A stretch of 44,109 bases of DNA from Candidatus Berkelbacteria bacterium. GTDB taxonomy: Bacteria; Patescibacteriota; UBA1384; 2-12-FULL-50-11. The stretch covers positions 1-44,109 of the forward strand of contig JANLIQ010000076.1 in the NCBI GenBank assembly GCA_024654065.1, written 5' to 3'. Below, piece by piece: positions 20,226-29,383 of the stretch. The first letter of the stretch is position 1. Each line of letters starts with the position of its first letter. The translations under genes were made by a program, and so were the position numbers. The notes under the pieces are model-generated. The model ran no database searches, was not told the origin of the DNA, and saw nothing but the letters and a program-made list of their open reading frames with translations.

Positions 20226-21188
20226 TTAGACAATTTCAAGCAAGCGGGTCTGAAGCTCTTTTAGGTTAGCTCCAGTCGTGGCACTGACCAGAACTGCTTG
20301 AGGATATTTTTTCTGCATAGCTTTTGTTTCGTCAAGCGAGAGTAGGTCGGACTTATTGATGACCACCAATCGCGGTTTATCAAGTAAGGTCGGATCGTAC
20401 TTCTTTAGTTCAGTTAAAACGGAGTTTTCTGATCGCTTGAGTTCCGGCGCAGTACCATCGAGTACATGCAGCAGTACCTTGACGCGCTGGGTATGCTTGA
20501 GGAATTCCGCACCCAGCCCTTTGCCTCGATGAGCGCCTTCGATTAAGCCTGGTAGATCAACCAAGGTTAAGGATTGCTCGCCAAGCGGTAAGACCCCTAG
20601 AACTGGTTCAGTGGTGGAGAAATTATAGGCACCGATTCGGACATTAGCTCCAGTTAGAGCCTTGATTATTGACGATTTGCCCGAGCTTGGCTCGCCGATC
20701 AGGGCTACATCGGCTACTAATTGTAGCTCCAATTTAACATTCAAAACCTGTCCGGGCGTGCCTTTGGTGGCTTCGAATGGATTCTGATTGGTCGACGACA
20801 CAAAATGGACATTACCTAGTCCGCCCTGGCCGCCTCGAGCAATGACGATACTCTCGTCGCTAGTGGTTAAGTCGGCAATGACTCGATTATCAACAAGATT
20901 GATTACCCGAGTTCCGGTAGGAATAAGTAGCTCTAAGTCAGCGCCGGCCGAACCGGTCTTTCTTTTATTGGCGCCGTTGTGGCCCCGTTCGGCCTTAAAT
21001 GTTTTTCGAAAACGAAACGAGGCTAAGGTATCTAGGTTGTGAGTACTGCGCAAAATAATACTACCGCCCCGACCACCGTCGCCACCCTCAGGACCGCCCC
21101 TAGCCACAAACTTCTCTCTTCGCCACGCAATCACTCCATCGCCACCGTCACCAGCTTTGAGCTCAATCTCAACTGAATCTACCAACAT
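20226..21188 (-). CDS. obgE: Obg-family GTPase
   Basis: Glycine-rich Obg fold (GGDGGRGGSIILRS) and GTPase motifs GEPSSGKSSIIKALTG, LVDLPGLIEGAHRGKGLG, NKSD. Confidence 0.97.
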   Translation of the reverse strand: MLVDSVEIELKAGDGGDGVIAWRREKFVARGGPEGGDGGRGGSIILRSTHNLDTLASFRFRKTFKAERGHNGANKRKTGSAGADLELLIPTGTRVINLVDNRVIADLTTSDESIVIARGGQGGLGNVHFVSSTNQNPFEATKGTPGQVLNVKLELQLVADVALIGEPSSGKSSIIKALTGANVRIGAYNFSTTEPVLGVLPLGEQSLTLVDLPGLIEGAHRGKGLGAEFLKHTQRVKVLLHVLDGTAPELKRSENSVLTELKKYDPTLLDKPRLVVINKSDLLSLDETKAMQKKYPQAVLVSATTGANLKELQTRLLEIV

Positions 21189-22552
21189 TAACTTGAGGTT
21201 CCGAAAACGATCTTCAACAATTCACGCAGGAGAACGGGCGGATTCTTAAGGATATTAGTGTCAGGGTTGATATTGAAGGTTTCGGTCAACAGACCGGGGT
21301 TTGGGAGTAAAATATTGCCTTTGGCTATAAAGATACCATTCACAGTTCCTTTTTTTATGTCGTTATTCCCAAAAATAATGTTGCCACCTAAGGAAATATA
21401 CGTTCCACAGTCAATTTTCAGATTGCCATTCGAAGGAGCCTCAAAGACAATGTCACCTTCTGTGATTAAGGCAAATCGCGTTCCAGAAGCACAAGAAACG
21501 CCACCAAGAAACTTGACTGGCATTGAACCTTCAGTCGCATGTCTTCTAACGGAAATTGTTCCTGCTCCAGAAAATGTAGTTCCCTTTTTTTCATCTTGAC
21601 CAATTTTGTAAAAACCATCAGGCGAATCAACAAAGACATTCCACAGCCTTCCCTCTGGAGGAGTCGAAAATGTATTCATATCTAGTTTATGTGGAATATA
21701 TTTATCGGCAGAGTTGAGGTTCCAATTTGCGTCATTATAGATAATAACCTCATTGGCATTATAAGATTTATTAGAATTAAATTGATTAATTAATGTAGAT
21801 CCAATTTTAGTCCAGTTAATGGTAGAAATACGATCTTTATCGTAATTAGAAATAGTTTCTCCATTCACGGATGTACCAACTAAATTTCCAACTGCTAGCG
21901 CGGATTCAGATTGAATGAAGCCGTCCAACGTTCCATTTAAAGCGGCTGTGTTACCACTAATAATAATTCCTTTATTAAGGGGGATTGTCTGGAACAGATA
22001 TGCAGATAAATTACGACTACCTCCTTTTACTGTAGTAATCGTCTTGAGACAAATATGAGTTGTGCCAACCCCGCATCCCGGTCCAGATAGGAAGGTAGTA
22101 GGATGAGATTGCCCTGATGGAGGATTCTCTAAATAGCTCTTCACCTTCTCGATATCTTCTTTACTAACGTCTGTATCAAATGTTAATCGGAAGTCTTTTA
22201 ACACAGGAAGTTCATCTTTCTCAATACCTTTAATGGATATCTTATAATATTCTCCATCAGCACCACCATTAATAATACTGGTGCTGATGGTATGGTTAGG
22301 AAAGCTACCCTGACCCTCAGTGAGGGTAAACTTATTATTATTGAAAGTGTAAGTAACCCCAGCTTTCGGAAAACGAAGTTTCGCTGGCATCATAATCAAT
22401 TTCGGGGGTAACTCAATGATAATCTGTGCTGTCCTTGGTGGTAGTCGTGAGAAAATAAACATGCTTCCCCCCGGTGGTGGTCCGTATGCTTTCGCCGACG
22501 GAATTAAGATAAAAATAAGTAGCAAGGAGAATAGAAACCGTTTAATCATCAT
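21188..22552 (-). CDS. Exported beta-rich protein (454 aa) with shared C-terminal domain
   Basis: N-terminal signal sequence MMIKRFLFSLLLIFILIPSAKAYG. C-terminus FSTPPEGRLW...GAGTISV...VNGIFIAKGNILLP...LLRELLKIVFGTSS resembles the 826-aa protein at 24974-27454. Confidence 0.8.
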   Translation of the reverse strand: MMIKRFLFSLLLIFILIPSAKAYGPPPGGSMFIFSRLPPRTAQIIIELPPKLIMMPAKLRFPKAGVTYTFNNNKFTLTEGQGSFPNHTISTSIINGGADGEYYKISIKGIEKDELPVLKDFRLTFDTDVSKEDIEKVKSYLENPPSGQSHPTTFLSGPGCGVGTTHICLKTITTVKGGSRNLSAYLFQTIPLNKGIIISGNTAALNGTLDGFIQSESALAVGNLVGTSVNGETISNYDKDRISTINWTKIGSTLINQFNSNKSYNANEVIIYNDANWNLNSADKYIPHKLDMNTFSTPPEGRLWNVFVDSPDGFYKIGQDEKKGTTFSGAGTISVRRHATEGSMPVKFLGGVSCASGTRFALITEGDIVFEAPSNGNLKIDCGTYISLGGNIIFGNNDIKKGTVNGIFIAKGNILLPNPGLLTETFNINPDTNILKNPPVLLRELLKIVFGTSS

Positions 22553-22904
22553 CGCATAACGTTGTTGTACAGTATCTTACTGTTCCCTGTATTCTAGGAA
22601 GTGCCACTAGCTTACCATTACTGTCTCTTTTCAAAGCTACTGCTCCGTAAGCATCGTACTTTGGAATATCTTCACCTTCTAGCTGATTAACTAAAAGAGG
22701 ATTTTCGGTATCGGCAGTTTGATCACTGACGTACCACTCCAAAGTAGTGCCATTGGAGGGCCCTCCTGTCATCGGACCCAGAAAACCTGTTCCACGAAAG
22801 TCGAAATATACAAATCCACCAATGACTATTGCAACCACAACGATAAGAGTTAAGTGGCGATGCATCTGATGTACGATTCTCTCTTCACGTTCTGCATGCT
22901 TCAT
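22542..22904 (-). CDS. Small single-TM protein (120 aa), partner of the exported protein
   Basis: RHLTLIVVVAIVIGGFVYFDF TM segment. Overlaps the start of the downstream gene. Confidence 0.75.
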   Translation of the reverse strand: MKHAEREERIVHQMHRHLTLIVVVAIVIGGFVYFDFRGTGFLGPMTGGPSNGTTLEWYVSDQTADTENPLLVNQLEGEDIPKYDAYGAVALKRDSNGKLVALPRIQGTVRYCTTTLCDDD

Positions 22905-22984
22905 CTATTACTAATGTAGCACTTAAGGCGCTTAGAAAAAACAATCCAAATCTTATCAGTCAACCTGAATGTATGATGATACTA

Positions 22985-23010
22985 ATAAAAAAGCCCCGAT
23001 AAATCGAGGC
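22985..23010 (-). terminator. Rho-independent terminator
   Basis: Minus strand GCCTCGATTTATCGGGGC-TTTTTTATT. Confidence 0.75.
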
Positions 23011-23029
23011 AAACCCAAAAAAAGTGGGC

Positions 23030-23767
23030 CTAGGGAATGTTGACGCCTGACAGTTTGTAATGAACTTTGGTCAGGAATGTGTTGGGACGACTGGGCCAGA
23101 TGTCTAGTGTGACGTCCTTTTCGATCGCATTCCTTAACTCATAAGACTGCGTGATGTAAAGGATTCGTTCCACCGGTGTACCGTTATTCACATTCGCCGG
23201 AGGCACGATCGTAACCGTGATTAAGATAACCTGATTCTGGTCGGCTCTCTTCACTACCGTTAGATTTACTCCAACCGGTTGACTGGAAGTTGAAAGCCGA
23301 ACAGTATTTGATGCGTCATCGATCTTAAGAACGACGTCGTAGTCAGCCGTAGTTGGCCAGTCAGAGGTAACAAGCGTAACTTCAGCCGTAACCTCCATCT
23401 CTACTCCGATTCCGATACTTAAGTCTCTTGTTTTTAATCTTCCCGCTCCATCATTAACCTGGGCAGTGAACTCGTAATAACGGAACTGATTGGGTACTCC
23501 TGAAATCTCACCGGTTTCAGAATTCAGGCTCAGACCATTCGGTAATAGTCCTTTGGCTATCGACCAACGGTACGGTAGCTTTCCGCCAGTAGCCCGTAGA
23601 AACTGGGAATAGTGTCGTCCTTCATTGCCCGACGGGAAGCTTGATGTGGTAATCGTCAGCTCGTTCGTCGCACCAGCACCACCACAACCAACCATGGAAG
23701 CTAGCAACAAAAGACCCACGACCATGAACATGCCTATCGCATAACAGGCGAGACTGTTTGTAATTTT
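23030..23767 (-). CDS. Probable lipoprotein with a putative-Ig (He_PIG-like) domain
   Basis: Start MKITNSLACYAIG preceded by GGAG; lipobox-like ASMVGCGG; ATGGKLPYRWSIAKGLLPNGLSLNSETGEISGVPNQFRYYEFTAQVNDG is a He_PIG signature. Confidence 0.75.
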   Translation of the reverse strand, partial: KITNSLACYAIGMFMVVGLLLLASMVGCGGAGATNELTITTSSFPSGNEGRHYSQFLRATGGKLPYRWSIAKGLLPNGLSLNSETGEISGVPNQFRYYEFTAQVNDGAGRLKTRDLSIGIGVEMEVTAEVTLVTSDWPTTADYDVVLKIDDASNTVRLSTSSQPVGVNLTVVKRADQNQVILITVTIVPPANVNNGTPVERILYITQSYELRNAIEKDVTLDIWPSRPNTFLTKVHYKLSGVNIP

Positions 23768-23833
23768 CATTATCGACTCCATGTGAAGATGCACCAAATC
23801 TCAAGGGCGTATCTGATGATCTAAGATGAGTGC

Positions 23834-23862
23834 AATGTAGCTCACCGACAATGAAGAGTCAA
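23834..23862 (-). promoter_or_regulatory. Promoter TTGACT-N17-TACATT for the lipoprotein gene
   Basis: Minus-strand hexamers at 23857-23862 and 23834-23839. Confidence 0.6.
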
Positions 23863-23890
23863 TGTGTATGTTTTCTGATTTGAAAATTTT

Positions 23891-23915
23891 AGAGTTTAGT
23901 TTAGCTCTAAACTCT
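23891..23915. repeat. Inverted repeat AGAGTTTAG-TTTAGCT-CTAAACTCT in a divergent promoter region
   Basis: Perfect 9-bp arms between two divergent promoters. Confidence 0.7.
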
Positions 23916-23940
23916 ATTCAGAAGAAATTTCCAGAATTGG

Positions 23941-23968
23941 TTGACAAATACAACGACTGAAGTACATT
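23941..23968 (+). promoter_or_regulatory. Promoter TTGACA-N16-TACATT, leaderless start predicted
   Basis: TTGACA 23941-23946; TACATT 23963-23968; ATG at 23975, 7 nt after the -10. Confidence 0.5.
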
Positions 23969-23974
23969 TGTTAT

Positions 23975-24664
23975 ATGAAGAACTATTTAACTAAATTTCT
24001 TAAAAAACTAAATCCTAATCAGAATGTTGTTATGGGACTAATTGGCTTGATTTTAGCATCTTTTGGAGCAATGTTATTAATGGGCTACACGCCCGCTAGT
24101 ATTACACACGGACAAACTGGAAGACCGTATACAAGTACGTGGAAAGCTCAAAAAGCCATTACTGTTTGTTGTTGGGGATCTAATAATGTCGAGGTTGGAA
24201 TAGGGATATCTGAGTGGCTAGTTGATGGAAAGATAGAAGGAGTCCCAGCATTTACAGAAACCTGGAAGACAAATGATCCTAGTGCTATTTTTGTTAAAAC
24301 TAACGCAGGCCATGGCGATAGGGTATTTGTTCCCTATCCTCCGAGTTCTAGCCATTTTGATGCTTCAAAGTGGTTACTCGGAGCGGTATTCACTGAAAGA
24401 GGATCAAGTGTTTTATACCTTAAAGAAAAGACAATAGATAGCTTACGAGCCGATTGGGAAATAACTAAGTGGAAAAGTAGGGCGGGTGGTAATGGAGGTG
24501 TGGCTTGTGACGGAGATGATATCGACTGTCGCTATGCGACAGGCGCATACGGCTGGACCGATAGTGAATCAATTGGTTCAGCCCGAAATTCATCCCAACC
24601 AACTGGTGGTGGTATATTCATGCCCCTTGAATGGACGGTGAATGGTACGCTTTTCCTCGAATAG
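23975..24664 (+). CDS. Membrane-anchored extracytoplasmic protein, unknown function (229 aa)
   Basis: N-terminal TM NVVMGLIGLILASFGAMLLMGY followed by a soluble domain containing Cys residues. Confidence 0.7.
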   Translation: MKNYLTKFLKKLNPNQNVVMGLIGLILASFGAMLLMGYTPASITHGQTGRPYTSTWKAQKAITVCCWGSNNVEVGIGISEWLVDGKIEGVPAFTETWKTNDPSAIFVKTNAGHGDRVFVPYPPSSSHFDASKWLLGAVFTERGSSVLYLKEKTIDSLRADWEITKWKSRAGGNGGVACDGDDIDCRYATGAYGWTDSESIGSARNSSQPTGGGIFMPLEWTVNGTLFLE

Positions 24665-24959
24665 CTTGTTTTTTCGTCAATTGACATCAAGTGTTTTTGC
24701 GCTTGGTTCTTTGATATTTTTAATTGGAATCTTTCAGTTCGCAAGTGGATTGCCAAAGGTAGTTAGTGAGCTAACACCTTCCAGTTTAACTGAAAGAAAT
24801 ATTGCAATTAAAGCGGCTAAGGAGTCTGGGCGTACAGACTATAGTTATACTACTCATTTCATTCCGGGTATCGGAATTATTGCCAATCCCCAGGATTACT
24901 TGAATCAGATGAATACCAAGGTAAGTGAAGGAGAAACCCAGAGTAGTGAGACAAAATAA
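24642..24959 (+). CDS. Small single-TM protein (105 aa)
   Basis: TM SSVFALGSLIFLIGIFQFASG. Overlaps the 3' end of the preceding ORF. Confidence 0.65.
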   Translation: MVRFSSNSLFFRQLTSSVFALGSLIFLIGIFQFASGLPKVVSELTPSSLTERNIAIKAAKESGRTDYSYTTHFIPGIGIIANPQDYLNQMNTKVSEGETQSSETK

Positions 24960-24973
24960 AAACGAGAAAAGGC

Positions 24974-27454
24974 TCAAGACGAGGTGGTAAAAACAATCCT
25001 CAGCAGTTCCTGGTAGAGTGCGGTTGGATTACTTGCAAATAAAGAATCGTATTCAACATTAAATGGACCAGTCAACGAAATTTTACTGGGTAATCTAATT
25101 GAATTCTTAGCAATAAAAATACCTTTAACTTGACCACTTGGAACATTTTTGAAAATTATTGTCCCATCATTACTACTTGAGCTCCGACTTAAAGCAGTAT
25201 AAGCACCGCAACCAACGAAATCAGTATTGATATTTATTTTCCCGTGAACGATAAAACCGAGACGAGTACTATCCTCACAAAGAAGTCTTCCGTTGATATT
25301 AAGATCCCCATTTATAACAATCGTACCAGCTCCATGGAAAGTAACCGAACCTAGAGTTAAGCTATTATTTTCGATTTTCCAAATTTTACCCTCAGGAGGG
25401 GAAGAAAAAGTACTACTATTACTATTAGTTGGAATATTTGTATCTGAGTTTAAAAACCAATTAGCTCCATAATAACTTCCGCCACTTACCCCAGTACCAA
25501 GACCTTGACCCTTTGCATAAAGAGCACCCAATTTGAGACTAATTCGGTTCCAATCAAATGTTTCTGATTGACCATCAATATAATCATCGAGTTGATTAGT
25601 CGAACCCTGAACATTTACCGAACCTCCTACTGCTATTGCCTTAGAGTCAAGCGTGAAACCAGCTACTTGTTCGGGTGCAGCCACATTGCCTTCGACATTT
25701 ATTTGGCTAACATCGATCGGTATTCTTTGTAATAAAGTTTGGTTAATTGGGTTTCCTGGACGCTCGGTGGGATTATTTAGAGTTAGTCTAGATCGCAAAC
25801 ATAGGTTAGTCGCCACATCTTCTTGAGCTGGAACACAATCTGAGTCTCCAAGAAAAGTATGATCAAGAGATTGTGGTTGGTTTCTAAGAGATCCGACAAT
25901 ATTATTGAAAACAGCAAACGTCACCCGTTCTTTATATGTTAACCTCACGCCCCAATTCTGAATTCTGGGATCATCTAAATTAATTCCGTCACCCTTAATA
26001 ATATCTTTTATGGTTAGCCGGAAGGTATTATCAACTAAGTTGTTATTGACCCGATCCACACTTATTTTTGGTGAACAAAGACTGTTTGTCATAAAACAAA
26101 GGCTGGTTTCGTCGAATGTATAAAGCTGATCACCAAACCGTAATCGATCAGGGGTATAAATCTGGCTCGTAGGTAAGTTGATCTGCAAACTAGCCGGATC
26201 TGGCAATATCCCACATTTGTCTCCGGGAAATGATTTAAGCGAACTAATTGGGGTTCTCCAAACTTTAGCAACATTTGTCGAACCTTGATTAGTACTGCCC
26301 GTTCCTCGACCCTCGGCAATAAAGATATTGTCTTTATGAATGGCTATATCAGTAACCGAGTAGCCTCTAAACTCCGTATCCCTCCGATCGATAGAACGAT
26401 AGAAGTATGAATCGGAGCCTACCGGCAAAACATGTGAAGGACAAGCCCGATAAAAATCTCCCTCTTGCGTCCCGATCATTAGCTGACGATCAGTCAATGC
26501 CCGCAGGGATGTGACAGCACCCTTACTGAAACCATAGCTGTTGCCGGGGCAATGTTGTGAGCTTCCCTCCAGGAAGCAAGTCGAGTTCAATTTTACATAA
26601 GTAACCCCATCCCAAGTTTGGTAAAGAGTATCAGATACGCCATTTGCCCTTTTTGATAAACCGACGTAATTAATGCCAAATAATTCGGCGGACGAGCCGA
26701 TACATTCTGTCATTGTTCGAGGAAGACCATCTGGGAAATATGATTTCCAGCTATTGGCATTGCCATTGTCAACAGATCTGATAAGTCGACAGCCAACGGT
26801 TCCTTGGCCTGAATTCAAAAATGATGCAAACAGAGTCTGTCCGATTGAGAAAATGTGTTGAATAGCATAATAGCCGCTGCTACCTAGACCATCAGTAACT
26901 ACCTGTTCCCAATTGGGGTTTCGTGGATCTTCAGTATTTTTCAGCCGCCAGATTTGAGCTCCATCGTAATTACGGGTTCCGGCATAGAGATAGTCACCGA
27001 AAACTGCAAGTGACGTAATCTCTTTATTTCCAGGATTAGGCCAGGGGGGAGACGGTAATTTAGTGTTGAACCATGTATTTAAATTCGGGTCAAACGCAAA
27101 CACATATGACTTGCCCGCCCCTATGGCTCGTGATCCAGCGTAAACATACTTCGTACCATCGGTATTAGGAAACTCAACCAAAGAAGTAGTTTTATCACCA
27201 CTAACACCACCTAAATTGCCTGAAGGGAAAAATAGGTTGGTCGTTTGACGAACCTGGGCACCGTTGGTATTTTCCGTTCCAGCCATTAAGGTATCTCCGT
27301 ACGAAAGAAGTTTCGTAGCACTAATATTTTCTGATTGTCCAAAACCAAAATCACTAGCACTACTCCAATTGTCAGCTGCTTGAGCTGTCATCGGCCTACT
27401 AAAGACGCTAATAACTATTAAGACTGCCAATAAGACTTTACTTACTTTCTTCAT
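24974..27454 (-). CDS. Exported protein (826 aa): beta-propeller-like N-terminus plus shared C-terminal domain
   Basis: Signal peptide MKKVSKVLLAVLIVISVFSRPMTAQAAD; repeats YGDTLMAGTENTNGAQV / FGDYLYAGTRNYDGAQIW; C-terminus FSSPPEGKIW...GAGTIVI...VKGIFIAKNSIRLP...LYQELLRIVFTTSS. Confidence 0.8.
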   Translation of the reverse strand: MKKVSKVLLAVLIVISVFSRPMTAQAADNWSSASDFGFGQSENISATKLLSYGDTLMAGTENTNGAQVRQTTNLFFPSGNLGGVSGDKTTSLVEFPNTDGTKYVYAGSRAIGAGKSYVFAFDPNLNTWFNTKLPSPPWPNPGNKEITSLAVFGDYLYAGTRNYDGAQIWRLKNTEDPRNPNWEQVVTDGLGSSGYYAIQHIFSIGQTLFASFLNSGQGTVGCRLIRSVDNGNANSWKSYFPDGLPRTMTECIGSSAELFGINYVGLSKRANGVSDTLYQTWDGVTYVKLNSTCFLEGSSQHCPGNSYGFSKGAVTSLRALTDRQLMIGTQEGDFYRACPSHVLPVGSDSYFYRSIDRRDTEFRGYSVTDIAIHKDNIFIAEGRGTGSTNQGSTNVAKVWRTPISSLKSFPGDKCGILPDPASLQINLPTSQIYTPDRLRFGDQLYTFDETSLCFMTNSLCSPKISVDRVNNNLVDNTFRLTIKDIIKGDGINLDDPRIQNWGVRLTYKERVTFAVFNNIVGSLRNQPQSLDHTFLGDSDCVPAQEDVATNLCLRSRLTLNNPTERPGNPINQTLLQRIPIDVSQINVEGNVAAPEQVAGFTLDSKAIAVGGSVNVQGSTNQLDDYIDGQSETFDWNRISLKLGALYAKGQGLGTGVSGGSYYGANWFLNSDTNIPTNSNSSTFSSPPEGKIWKIENNSLTLGSVTFHGAGTIVINGDLNINGRLLCEDSTRLGFIVHGKININTDFVGCGAYTALSRSSSSNDGTIIFKNVPSGQVKGIFIAKNSIRLPSKISLTGPFNVEYDSLFASNPTALYQELLRIVFTTSS

Positions 27455-27825
27455 TTATAATCTATCTCAAACTGAAATCTTGGTATTTTAATATTTGTAT
27501 TATTCTTCTCTAGTTTTGTCGCTCCGGTGTTAATATCATCAGCGTACTCTGGTCTAGTGGTATCGGTTATGGTATTTGGTAAAGCAATTTTTTGTTGTCC
27601 GACTTTAGAATGATCACTCGATTTTAAGCGGATTGTTGTCGGACCAACATTGCCAGTTGTGCCTGAGTCCGGAGATAGATAACCTTTCCAATCAACAACG
27701 ATGCCTGAGATTAAAATTATCAAAATCGCTCCAAGTCCAATAATGGCAAACGAATGGCGATGGAGAAACTTCTTTAATAAACTCATCGTAAACCAAAAAT
27801 CATGCCTAACGGTTTTCCAAAACAA
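27451..27825 (-). CDS. Small single-TM protein (up to 124 aa), partner of the 826-aa protein
   Basis: HRHSFAIIGLGAILIILISGIVVDWKGYL. Overlaps the next gene by 4 nt. The start could be the internal ATG at 27786. Confidence 0.7.
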   Translation of the reverse strand: MFWKTVRHDFWFTMSLLKKFLHRHSFAIIGLGAILIILISGIVVDWKGYLSPDSGTTGNVGPTTIRLKSSDHSKVGQQKIALPNTITDTTRPEYADDINTGATKLEKNNTNIKIPRFQFEIDYK

Positions 27826-29383
27826 CGCTTACCGCCGAAGGCAGGTAACTTACTAGACTAATTCCTTCGGGGAGGGTGAAATCAGATAATTTGATCGTAA
27901 TGGAATATGTCCCAGCCGACTGATAAGGCGAAAGGCTTAGTTTAAGTTTGGCTGTACCGTCTGCCAGATTACTTAAAATTGTTGACGGTCCAGAAACTAA
28001 GACTGAAACTGAGCTTGGCGTAAGAGAAGTTACTTTTAGAAGTGAGCTTAATCCATCGTACTCAATTTCGGGAACGATGGTTTTTACCGTACTAGTAAGT
28101 TCTAAGTCGATCTTGGCACTTATTTTGCTAGTTCCGTCCGCAATGGTAACACCTGAGGGTAAAGATAAAGTAATTGAAACAGTAGTATTACTACTCAGAG
28201 CAGCAACGGGAATTGGTTCTGTTGGAATCTCAGTTAAATTAGCTAGTTGATCAGCTGAGCCCGTAACGGTCACTACTGATGGATCAACGATAATAGATTT
28301 GATCCAAAAACCACTTGCGGGTTGACCTGATGTAATTGGACGAATGCCAACGGTTTTCAAATTTCCAGCTTTTACCAAATTAATTGTGGCCTCAACTTCA
28401 GTTGGATTAAAACTGACCGAACCAATAACTTCACCAGCAGAATTAAGGGCAACTAAACTAAACTTCTGAATTATTTTTTGGATTTCTCCATTTAATTTAA
28501 CTTGAATAAATGCTTGAGATAAATTAGTTAAAACAGATTTTGGTCCCCTTGCTTCAACCTTCAATGGCTCATAGGTTGGTTCATCGGGTACTAAATCATT
28601 TCCAGCTTTACCAGAAAATTTAGCTATTACGGTCACAGTTTTTTTAATAACAGGTTCAACAGTAACTACAACATTACTGGGGTTAATCCTAACTATTGTC
28701 ACATCTTGAATTTTAGAAGTTAGTTTTACCGGCAGGTCGTAAGTTCCTTCTCCACGAGCGGCTACATCGACAGTAGCGGAAAAGTTATCTGCCGTTAAAG
28801 ACTTCCACTTATTATTTTGGGCACTAACAATTATTTTTGTGTTTACTTGGCTACCAAAGCTTGCTGCCATTCCTTCAGGAAGATTGACAGCCACCAATGG
28901 AACACCACTTGGAAGTTCGGCAGTTTTGGCTCCGATACCACTAACTAATCCCACAATTAAAAAAGAACCTATTAAAGAGAAAAAACCAATAAGAAATGAA
29001 TTCAAATATGGTGGTTCAGAATTGGTTAGGCTTGCCTTGTTACTAAATAATCCCAACCATCGATCATCTAAATAAAGTGGTAAACCTATAACTAGTAATA
29101 CTAAACCGAATTGGGCTAATACGTGGAGACCGGGAAGAGTAATGTAGGCACTAATAACGAGTAACGAAAGAGCTAAACCAATTAAGGAAAAATAGTTTAT
29201 ATTCTTCCTAGAATTAAAAGTTCGCACAATCAAGTACAAGATTACCGCTACCAGTAAAATATCAAAAGAAAAATATAACCAACGTGTGGTGTCACCAACA
29301 CCAAACTGCAACCATCCCTGCCAGATATCTTTCAGCGTCTGTATATCCCCTCCTAGATTTAAGTATCGAGTATCAAGTGTCAA
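27806..29383 (-). CDS. CdaA-like membrane anchor fused to YbbR/CdaR-like repeats, no DAC domain; start uncertain
   Basis: N-terminus RWLYFSFDILLVAVILYLIVRTFNSRKNINYFSLIGLALSLLVISAYITLPGLHVLAQFGLVLLVIGLPLYLDD resembles the TM region of CdaA. The rest contains repeated YbbR-like segments (e.g. VTVEPVIKKTVTVIAKFSGKAGNDLVPDEPTYEPLKVEARGPKSVLTNLSQAFIQVKL). The tracked start is TTG inside tandem repeats; the true start probably lies after AGGAGGGG. Confidence 0.7.
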   Translation of the reverse strand: MTLDTRYLNLGGDIQTLKDIWQGWLQFGVGDTTRWLYFSFDILLVAVILYLIVRTFNSRKNINYFSLIGLALSLLVISAYITLPGLHVLAQFGLVLLVIGLPLYLDDRWLGLFSNKASLTNSEPPYLNSFLIGFFSLIGSFLIVGLVSGIGAKTAELPSGVPLVAVNLPEGMAASFGSQVNTKIIVSAQNNKWKSLTADNFSATVDVAARGEGTYDLPVKLTSKIQDVTIVRINPSNVVVTVEPVIKKTVTVIAKFSGKAGNDLVPDEPTYEPLKVEARGPKSVLTNLSQAFIQVKLNGEIQKIIQKFSLVALNSAGEVIGSVSFNPTEVEATINLVKAGNLKTVGIRPITSGQPASGFWIKSIIVDPSVVTVTGSADQLANLTEIPTEPIPVAALSSNTTVSITLSLPSGVTIADGTSKISAKIDLELTSTVKTIVPEIEYDGLSSLLKVTSLTPSSVSVLVSGPSTILSNLADGTAKLKLSLSPYQSAGTYSITIKLSDFTLPEGISLVSYLPSAVSVVLENR

